From NCBI GenBank assembly GCA_019117265.1, contig DXAB01000136.1, positions 1-48,895 of the forward strand: a DNA stretch of 48,895 nucleotides, in the 5' to 3' direction. Position numbers and translations under genes: made by a program. Origin of the DNA: Candidatus Olsenella pullicola (lineage in GTDB: Bacteria > Actinomycetota > Coriobacteriia > Coriobacteriales > Atopobiaceae). The notes below the pieces were generated by a model. It saw nothing but the letters and a program-made list of their open reading frames with translations, was not told where the DNA came from and did not search any database. Positions 41,181 to 48,895 of the stretch are shown one piece after another (the stretch's first letter is position 1; the number at the start of each line of letters is the position of its first letter).

Positions 41181-41197
41181 TCGGGACGAGGTCCCGA
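41181..41197 (-). terminator. short hairpin between RodZ-like gene and yajQ
   Basis: TCGGGAC (41181-41187) and GTCCCGA (41191-41197) form a perfect 7-bp stem with a 3-base loop in the 40-base gap. On the minus strand it ends next to the yajQ ribosome binding site; no T-tract follows, so it may weaken rather than stop transcription. Confidence 0.4.
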
Positions 41198-41203
41198 TCA
41201 TCT

Positions 41204-42826
41204 CTACTGGGCGTTCGTCTCCCCCGTCGCGGAGGCGTCGGAGGCGGTGCCGTCGCCCGTTGAGCCGTTGGCTTCCGCGTCTTCGTCGGGCTCCGGAAGC
41301 GGGGTTCCCTCGATGGTCAGGGAGCCAAGGCCGCCCACGTGTGACGAGAAGCTCAGGCGCTCGCCGTTTTCCGTCACGGTGACGGCGTCGGGATTGTCAA
41401 CCTGAACGGTTATCGAGTCGTGGACGTTGTAGGTGCCCTCCCAGGGCCCGGTCACGCTCTGCGCGACCTCGCTCGAGCCGTCGCAGGTGATCTCAAGCCA
41501 GCTCACCTCGCCGCGGGCGACGGAGACCTTGACTATGGTCTCCTTGGCCTCTTCCTCGCCTTCGCCCTCAGCGTCAAGAGCGCCCTGCTCGTCACCATCC
41601 GCGGTCGTCTCGTCAGGGTTGCCGGTGGTCTCAGGCTCACCCTCGGGCTCAGCATCAGCCTGAGGGTCAGATGAGCCCTCGTCGTCGGCACTCGCGCTGC
41701 TATCCGTCGATCCCTGCTCGTCGCCCTCGCCCTGGTCCGTGGTGCCCACGGGCACAACCTGTCCGGTCTGTGCTCCCTGGGTGCGGCCGCTCATGCATGA
41801 GCTTACCGAGAAGAGCAGTATGCCGGTGAGCACGATGGCAAGAAGTACGATGAGGGCAAAGAGCGCCCGACGCGGGTCTGAGAGGAACCCTCCGATGCCA
41901 CTGCGTCTCGGCGGCCTTCGCCCGCCGCCCGAGCGGGACGGACGCCTTCTCACGTTGGGTCGCTCGACGCTCGCGATGTTGCGAGAGGAGCGCCGGCCGG
42001 AAAGCGTGGAAGCCGGGGCGTAGGGGTTCGCCTTGTCGTCATAGCGAAGGTCGTCGGTGTACTCGCTTGGCCTCACGCGACGGGTGCTCACGTCGTCCCT
42101 GCGATACAGGCGCCCCGTGCGCATCTCGCCGTAGGGGTCGTTGCGCTCCGAGAGAGAGGAACGCTGCCCCTCGTTGAGAAGGCGCCCGGACCTGTCGTCC
42201 TGGCGTCGACGCCTGGCGGTCTGGGACCTCCTGCGGGCCGTGCTCGGGGAGGTGCGCTCCGTACTCGGGGCGGAGTTGTACGGCCTCTCCTCAGAGGGAC
42301 GGGCGTACTCGTCGGAGGTGGAGCGATACGAGGAGCGCGTGCCGGGCGCGGAGTATCCCACGCCCGCAAGCTGGACGGACGTGCGAGGACGCGCCGGGGC
42401 CGTTGTGGCAAAGGCGCCCATGTCACCCGCGGGCCCTCCCGAGGTGGGAAGCAGCGGGCGATACTCAACGTAGGCCTTGGGCCTCGACCCCGCCTCGTTG
42501 GGGAGGTCGTAACCAGAGACGCCCCTGCCCGCCTGCGTGTCCCTCGTGCGACGCCTGAGCTCGTGCGAGGACGTGCCGTGACGATGCTGATAGAGGTCCT
42601 CCTGAAAGAGGTCGACGATCTCTCGAGCGTTCAGGCCCAGGTAGCGTGCGTAACTCGAGAGCATGCCCTGCGCGTAGCCGCTCTGGGGCATGTGATCGTA
42701 GTCGCCCTCCTCGAAGGCGATGAGAACGTCCTCGCGCAAACGGAGAATCTTGGAAGCCTGCCTGACGGAAAGCCCGAGCTCGTGTCTGCGCGTCACGAGA
42801 ACCTCGCTGAAACGCGGGCGTGACAT
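41204..42826 (-). CDS. RodZ-like helix-turn-helix membrane protein
   Basis: A 540-aa protein with a RodZ architecture: an N-terminal HTH_25-type helix-turn-helix (residues 5-80; LGLSVRQASKILRLREDVL and YARYLGLN), a very long basic, Arg/Ser-rich cytoplasmic linker (about 90-318), one membrane helix (321-341), an acidic extracytoplasmic linker, and a beta-rich C-terminal domain (about 427-508) like DUF4115. RodZ links MreB to cell-shape control. No mreB is in the window; the linker is far longer than usual. It follows ftsK by one base, so the ribosome binding site lies in the end of ftsK. Confidence 0.82.
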   Translation of the reverse strand: MSRPRFSEVLVTRRHELGLSVRQASKILRLREDVLIAFEEGDYDHMPQSGYAQGMLSSYARYLGLNAREIVDLFQEDLYQHRHGTSSHELRRRTRDTQAGRGVSGYDLPNEAGSRPKAYVEYRPLLPTSGGPAGDMGAFATTAPARPRTSVQLAGVGYSAPGTRSSYRSTSDEYARPSEERPYNSAPSTERTSPSTARRRSQTARRRRQDDRSGRLLNEGQRSSLSERNDPYGEMRTGRLYRRDDVSTRRVRPSEYTDDLRYDDKANPYAPASTLSGRRSSRNIASVERPNVRRRPSRSGGGRRPPRRSGIGGFLSDPRRALFALIVLLAIVLTGILLFSVSSCMSGRTQGAQTGQVVPVGTTDQGEGDEQGSTDSSASADDEGSSDPQADAEPEGEPETTGNPDETTADGDEQGALDAEGEGEEEAKETIVKVSVARGEVSWLEITCDGSSEVAQSVTGPWEGTYNVHDSITVQVDNPDAVTVTENGERLSFSSHVGGLGSLTIEGTPLPEPDEDAEANGSTGDGTASDASATGETNAQ

Positions 42827-42827
42827 G

Positions 42828-45302
42828 TTACTCGACCTCCCTGTATGCGGCGTCCTGCACCTTCAGCTCCTCGAGTCCGTCCTTGTCGAGAAGGACCTCC
42901 CTCGGCTTTGACCCGTTGGCGGGGCCCACGACCCCCTTCGCCTCGAGCATGTCCATGATACGACCTGCGCGGGCATATCCGACGGAGAGCGCGCGCTGGA
43001 GGCTCGAGGTGGAGCCGAGCTGAGACTCAACGACGATGCGCGCCGCCTCCCAGACGAGCGGATCGTCGTCCCTGGCTGCGCCGGGGTCTCCGCCGCCAGG
43101 CGTCGTGGGCACCACGGCCGTCAGGATGTCCTCATGGTAGTCCGCCGTGACCTGCTCGCGCACGAACTTCACCGTCTGCTCAATCTCCTCATCGGAGACC
43201 CAGCAGCCCTGCGCGCGACGGGGCTTCTTGCCTCGCAGCTTGACGAGCATGTCTCCTCTGCCGAGGAGCTGCTCGGCACCCTTCTGGTCGAGGATGATGC
43301 GCGAGTTGATCGAGTTGTCAACGGAGAGCGCCACGCGGTTGTCGATGTTTGCGCGGATGAGGCCCGTGACAACGTCGGCGGAGGGGCGCTGCGTGGCCAC
43401 GATGAGATGGATTCCCGCTGCGCGGCCGAGCTGGGCGATGCGCACGATCGAGGACTCCACGTCCTTGCCAGCCACCATCATGAGGTCGGCGAGCTCGTCG
43501 ATGACGATGACGAAGTAGGGCATGTGCTTGGGCGGGTTCTCCATGTCCGCGTACTTGTCGCCGTCAACGTTCTTGTTGAAGGTCTTTATGTCGCGCACCT
43601 TGTAGTGCTCGAAGACCTTGAGCCTGCGCTCCATCTCGGTCACGCCCCACTGCAGGGCGCTCGCCGCCTGGCGGGGCTCTGTGACCACCGGAACGTAGAG
43701 GTGCGGGAGGCCCGCGTAGCCCGTGAACTCAACGCGCTTGGGATCAACCATGATGAGGCGCACCTGCTCGGGCGTGGCGCGCATGAGCATGGACATGATG
43801 ATGGCGTTGAGAAGGACCGACTTTCCCGAGCCCGTGGTTCCTGCCACGAGCAGGTGCGGGAGGCCGGCGAGGTCAACGACGATGGGGTTGCCCTCGGAGT
43901 CGCGGCCAAAGGCGCAGTCGAGCGGGCCGCCCGTGGCATACGGGAGGACGTCCGAGAGGAAAACGGGCTGGGGCTTCTCGTTGGGAATCTCGATGCCGAC
44001 GAGGGAGGTCCCGGGGATGGGGGCGAAGATGCGCACGGACTTGGCGGCAAGGGAGAGCGCGATGTCGTCCTCGAGGTTCACGATCTTGTTGACGCGCTCG
44101 CCCTCGCCCATGGAGATCTTGAAGGTGGTGACGGAGGGGCCGGCAATCCAACCCTCCACGCGCGAGCTCAGGCCAAACTCCTCGAGCGTGCCCTGGAGCT
44201 TGGCCGCGGTGGCGGAGAGCTCCTCCTCGTTGCCGTAGGAGCCGCTGGCGTCCGGGTTGTCGCGCAGGATGGAGAGCGGCGGGAGCCGATAGCTCTCGTC
44301 GGCATCCCCGGGGCGCGTGATCTTGGTGGGCGCCTTGGGAGAGGGCTGTGCCTTGTCCGCACCCCTCTCGCCCTTCTGGCGACGCTTGCGCGCGCCATCG
44401 AGAAAGGCCGGCACGCCGGATGCCGTCTTGCCCTCGGACATGTCGGACTTCTTGCCGCTCGCGGGCGCGGGGGGCTCGACGAGGGTGGTCGGGGCCTCTT
44501 CAGGCTCCAGAAGGGTTGCCGAGGGGCGCTTGGCCCCGCGCTTGAGAACGGTGGTCTTGCGGTTTCCGATGAAGGTCGTCTCCCCTGCCCCGCCCTCGTC
44601 AAAGAGGGAGGGCTGTGCGGCGGGCGCGCCCTCCATGTCGGAGGCCGCGTCTATGATGGCCTGCTCGCGACGCTCGCGAAGGCGCGAGCCATGCTCCTCG
44701 GCGACCTCGCGCAGACGAGCGCGTGCCCTGGTCACGGCATCCGAGACTGAAAAACCGCACACGATGACGCCGGTGGCGATGATGCCTACGAGAACGATGT
44801 TGCCGACGACGGGGCCCACGAGGGCGAGCAGCGCATAGGCGATGGCCCCGCCCACGTACCCACCGGCCCTCTCGGCAAGCGCGGCCTCAAACACCATGGA
44901 GGGATCGGAGTCGGCGCCGGAAAGGTTGAGCGAGAGCATCGCGAGGATGGAGAGGACGATGAGCGTGAGGCCGAGGGCGACCCTTCCGGAGACGGGCTCG
45001 TCCCCGTTCGTGAAAAACGTCACCGCAAAGATGAGAATCGCTATGGGCACGAGGAGCGCCGCAGTGCCAAACGAGAGCGCGAGAAAGTCATGAAGCGCGC
45101 TCGTTACGACGGCGGACGAGGGGAAGAGCAGCGTTGCCATGAGCGCCACGGCAAAGACGGCAACGGAAACGCCGAGGATGTCGCCCTTGACGGTACCAAC
45201 GAGCGGGGCGGGCGCCGCTGCCTTGCGCGGCGCGCCCGACCTTCCCCGTGCCTTTGCTCCCTTGCGGCCCTTTGCTGCGTTTGAAGTGCGTTTGGCCGGC
45301 AT
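42828..45302 (-). CDS. ftsK: DNA translocase FtsK/SpoIIIE
   Basis: FtsK pumps chromosomal DNA through the division septum. The 824-aa protein has an N-terminal membrane part with four or five helices (about residues 35-190), a variable linker, and the motor with Walker A AGTTGSGKSVLLN and Walker B VIVIDELADLM, RPSADVVTGLI, and a C-terminal winged-helix gamma domain (LQRALSVGYARAGRIMDMLE) that reads the KOPS polarity sites. It is complete and of normal size. Its ATG lies immediately before the end of rnj, whose last codons hold the ribosome binding site GGAGG, so rnj, ftsK and the RodZ-like gene form one operon. Confidence 0.96.
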   Translation of the reverse strand: MPAKRTSNAAKGRKGAKARGRSGAPRKAAAPAPLVGTVKGDILGVSVAVFAVALMATLLFPSSAVVTSALHDFLALSFGTAALLVPIAILIFAVTFFTNGDEPVSGRVALGLTLIVLSILAMLSLNLSGADSDPSMVFEAALAERAGGYVGGAIAYALLALVGPVVGNIVLVGIIATGVIVCGFSVSDAVTRARARLREVAEEHGSRLRERREQAIIDAASDMEGAPAAQPSLFDEGGAGETTFIGNRKTTVLKRGAKRPSATLLEPEEAPTTLVEPPAPASGKKSDMSEGKTASGVPAFLDGARKRRQKGERGADKAQPSPKAPTKITRPGDADESYRLPPLSILRDNPDASGSYGNEEELSATAAKLQGTLEEFGLSSRVEGWIAGPSVTTFKISMGEGERVNKIVNLEDDIALSLAAKSVRIFAPIPGTSLVGIEIPNEKPQPVFLSDVLPYATGGPLDCAFGRDSEGNPIVVDLAGLPHLLVAGTTGSGKSVLLNAIIMSMLMRATPEQVRLIMVDPKRVEFTGYAGLPHLYVPVVTEPRQAASALQWGVTEMERRLKVFEHYKVRDIKTFNKNVDGDKYADMENPPKHMPYFVIVIDELADLMMVAGKDVESSIVRIAQLGRAAGIHLIVATQRPSADVVTGLIRANIDNRVALSVDNSINSRIILDQKGAEQLLGRGDMLVKLRGKKPRRAQGCWVSDEEIEQTVKFVREQVTADYHEDILTAVVPTTPGGGDPGAARDDDPLVWEAARIVVESQLGSTSSLQRALSVGYARAGRIMDMLEAKGVVGPANGSKPREVLLDKDGLEELKVQDAAYREVE

Positions 45303-46967
45303 TTAAACCTCCATCACCACCGGAATGATCATCGGTCGCGAGTGCGTCTTGTTCCAGAGCAGGTTGGACAGGGCGTTTCTGACCCCCCTGCGCAGGATGT
45401 CGATGTTCGTGCCGTTTGAGGTCGTGATCTTCTCGACCTGGGAGCGGACGACGTCCTGCGCCTCGCCGAGCAGGAGCTCGTCGGTCGAGGACGAGAGGCC
45501 GCGCGCGGAGATCTCGACGGCGCTCACGGCCCCGCTGCGCTTGGAGAGCACGACGGTGCAGGTGACGACACCGTCCTGACCGAGCTTCTGGCGGTCGCGA
45601 AGAACCGTGGGGTTGGCCTCGGTGACGGTGCCGCCATCAACGTAGACCACGCCGGACTCGACGGCACGACCACGCTTGACCTTGTGCTTGACGAGCTCGA
45701 GTGAGTCGCCGTTGTCGAGGACAAAGACATGGCTTGCGGGGACGCCCATCTGCTGGGCGAGCTCCGCGTGGGCGCGCAGGTGCTGCGCCTCGCCGTGAAC
45801 CGGCATGAAGTAGCGCGGCTTGGCCATGGCGAGCATGAGCTTGAGCTCCTCCTGGCTCGCGTGACCGGAGACGTGCACGAGACCCTTGCTCTTGTCGTAG
45901 ATCTCGCACCCGATCTTGGAGAGCGAGTTGATGATCGACTGCACGCTCTTCTCGTTGCCCGGGATGGGGGTGGCGGAGATGATCACGGTGTCCGTCTCGT
46001 GAATGGAGAGCGACTTGTGCTCGCCGGTTGCCATGCGGGCGAGCGCCGAGAGCGGCTCGCCCTGGCTGCCCGTGCACAGGACGACGATCTTCTCGTCGGG
46101 GATGCGGTCGACGTCGTAGGCGTCGATGATGTTCTCCTCGTTGATGTTGAGGTAGCCAAGCTCGCGTGCGACCTTGGTGTTGGTGATCATCGAGCGACCA
46201 GTGACCACGACCTTGCGACCCACGGCAACGCTTGCGTCGCAGATCTGCTGGAGACGGTGGATGTGACTGGAGAACGCCGCGACAAAGACGCGACCCGGAG
46301 CGTTCTTGATGACGTGGCGCAGGTCGCGGCCCACGGCGGCCTCCGAGGGCGTGAAGCCGGGCCGCGTGGCGTTGGTGGAGTCCGAGAGCAGGAGGTCCAC
46401 GCCCTGCGAGCCAAACTTGTTGATGGCCTGGAAGTTGGGCCTGCGGCCGTCAATGGGCGTCTGGTCGAACTTGAAGTCACCGGTGTGCATGACAGATCCC
46501 GCGGGCGTCTGGATGAAGACGCCAAAGGCGGCGGGAATGGAGTGCGTCATCGAGAAGAACGTGACGGTGAAGGCACCGAGCGTGATGGTGGAGCCGTCGC
46601 TCACCTCGCGCGTCTTGGGGTTCTTGATGCCGTGCTCGTCGAACTTGCCCTGGATGATTCCGAGGGTGAGCTTGCTGGAATAGATGGGCACCTTGCGGGT
46701 GAGGTCCTGCAGCAGGTAGGGCAGGGCCCCGGTGTGGTCCTCGTGGCCGTGGGTGATGATGATGCCACGGAGCTTGTCCTCGTTTTCCAGGACGTAGGTG
46801 TAGTCGGGCAGGATGAGGTCGATGCCGGGCTGGCCCTCGTCAGGAAACATCAGACCGGCGTCAACGAGCACCATGTCATTGCCATACTCGAAGGCGGTCA
46901 TGTTCTTGCCGATGCCATCAAGGCCTCCGAGCGGGATGATTTTGAGCGCTATGTCCTTCTTGGGCAT
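45303..46967 (-). CDS. rnj: Ribonuclease J
   Basis: RNase J is a metallo-beta-lactamase/beta-CASP nuclease with endo- and 5'-exoribonuclease activity. The 554-aa protein has the metal-binding motif HGHEDH at 73-78, HTGDFKFD, the beta-CASP region with SGHAS and MPVHGE, and a C-terminal domain after about residue 450. The start is ATG 46967 with AAGGAA 13 bases upstream; in-frame ATGs at 47006 and 47033 lack binding sites and family homology. A possible promoter -10 TAGAAT lies at 47049-47054. It is placed downstream of pnp, which encodes another decay enzyme. Confidence 0.96.
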   Translation of the reverse strand: MPKKDIALKIIPLGGLDGIGKNMTAFEYGNDMVLVDAGLMFPDEGQPGIDLILPDYTYVLENEDKLRGIIITHGHEDHTGALPYLLQDLTRKVPIYSSKLTLGIIQGKFDEHGIKNPKTREVSDGSTITLGAFTVTFFSMTHSIPAAFGVFIQTPAGSVMHTGDFKFDQTPIDGRRPNFQAINKFGSQGVDLLLSDSTNATRPGFTPSEAAVGRDLRHVIKNAPGRVFVAAFSSHIHRLQQICDASVAVGRKVVVTGRSMITNTKVARELGYLNINEENIIDAYDVDRIPDEKIVVLCTGSQGEPLSALARMATGEHKSLSIHETDTVIISATPIPGNEKSVQSIINSLSKIGCEIYDKSKGLVHVSGHASQEELKLMLAMAKPRYFMPVHGEAQHLRAHAELAQQMGVPASHVFVLDNGDSLELVKHKVKRGRAVESGVVYVDGGTVTEANPTVLRDRQKLGQDGVVTCTVVLSKRSGAVSAVEISARGLSSSTDELLLGEAQDVVRSQVEKITTSNGTNIDILRRGVRNALSNLLWNKTHSRPMIIPVVMEV

Positions 46968-47011
46968 TCCTGGGTGGTTCCTTTCATGGGGCGATGGTCG
47001 GGTCATATCAG

Positions 47012-47028
47012 ACGGCCCTCGGGGCCGT
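47012..47028 (-). other. hairpin in the rnj leader
   Basis: ACGGCCC (47012-47018) and GGGCCGT (47022-47028) form a perfect 7-bp stem with a 3-base loop, about 45 bases upstream of the rnj start codon and downstream of the possible -10 box. It would lie in the 5' untranslated region. Confidence 0.4.
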
Positions 47029-47048
47029 GCCAATTCACATACCCATCT

Positions 47049-47098
47049 ATTCTACCCGAGGAGAGCCCTCTCACGGGTGGTTCCACGATGGTTCCACG
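47049..47098 (-). promoter_or_regulatory. candidate rnj promoter with upstream direct repeat
   Basis: On the minus strand TAGAAT (47049-47054) is a good -10 box, but no strong -35 is found 17 bases upstream. Just upstream of that place lies a direct repeat, TGGTTCCACG at 47078-47087 and 47089-47098 (plus strand), spaced by 11 bases, a layout typical of an activator site. Confidence 0.4.
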
Positions 47099-47134
47099 GC
47101 AGGCCGCTCCCCTCTCCTCGCCCGCGGCATGAGA

Positions 47135-47168
47135 GGGCGCTCCGCCCTCAAGGTGGGACGGAGCGCCC
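47135..47168 (-). terminator. terminator-like hairpin after pnp
   Basis: GGGCGCTCCG (47135-47144) and CGGAGCGCCC (47159-47168) form a perfect 10-bp stem; the loop can pair three more bases. It lies 32 bases after the pnp stop. The minus strand continues TCTCATGCC, so the T-tract is poor. Confidence 0.65.
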
Positions 47169-47199
47169 GTCAGATCAAAGGCGTGAGGAAAACGAACCC

Positions 47200-48895
<1,696 letters not shown>

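Noticed and set aside
43134..44750. 538-codon plus-strand frame opposite ftsK
   Set aside because: Shadow of the ftsK codon pattern, no recognisable domain.

Overview
The window is a GC-rich bacterial chromosome segment with dense, mostly core gene content. Gene content and synteny point to the Actinomycetota, most likely class Coriobacteriia (an Olsenella/Atopobium-like member). The main pointers are a GarA-like FHA protein beside an FtsR-like MerR regulator, a lexA / LysM-protein / nrdR block, RNase Y together with RNase J and PNPase, SLH and NlpC/P60 cell-surface proteins, and a SpoVS homologue without sporulation genes. The genus assignment is inference; no rRNA is present.

Layout. (1) 1-8924, plus strand: the end of an SLH-domain surface protein, then der, plsY, rpe, a cysteine desulfurase, a zinc-ribbon coiled-coil protein, coaBC, an endonuclease IV and an ABC-F ATPase, many with overlapping start and stop codons. 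A REP-like palindromic element (6097-6251) forms the 3' end of coaBC. (2) 8933-13530, accessory: a flavodoxin and a short MGMT-domain protein (minus), an isochorismatase-family hydrolase (plus), and a LysR regulator divergent from a three-gene operon (81-aa Cys-rich protein, Cys-nucleophile alpha/beta hydrolase, DUF3737 beta-helix protein). (3) 13531-16713: a non-coding stretch with a long hairpin element, tRNA-Pro(GGG) with promoter and terminator, then serC and serA separated by a small REP-like palindrome. (4) 16866-24899, plus: a CDP-alcohol phosphotransferase, a GcvT-like protein, RidA, the GarA-like/FtsR-like pair, apt, two tandem secreted NlpC/P60 hydrolases and a ClC antiporter. (5) 24900-29306: a 120-bp terminal-inverted-repeat element, then trxB, dut, nrdR and a LysM membrane protein (minus), divergent from lexA and a DUF1624 membrane protein. 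(6) 29274-48895, minus: hflX, miaA, miaB, spoVS, a MutL-like GHKL ATPase, rny, recX, recA, cinA, pgsA, rimO, yajQ, a RodZ-like protein, ftsK, rnj and the 3' part of pnp.

How the genes work together. The LexA regulon can be read directly: LexA-type operators of the form CGAAC-N4-GTT lie in or against the promoters of lexA, the LysM gene and recA, implying a DNA-damage circuit in which recA-recX and a probable division inhibitor are induced. The minus-strand block also holds three components of RNA decay (RNase Y, RNase J, PNPase) and tRNA/ribosome modification enzymes (MiaA, MiaB, RimO).

The least explained items are the MutL-like GHKL ATPase at 33336-34424, the LysR-linked hydrolase/DUF3737 operon at 10427-13530, the GarA-like/FtsR-like module, and four palindromic repeat elements of different type. 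No CRISPR array, prophage, transposase or rRNA was found.
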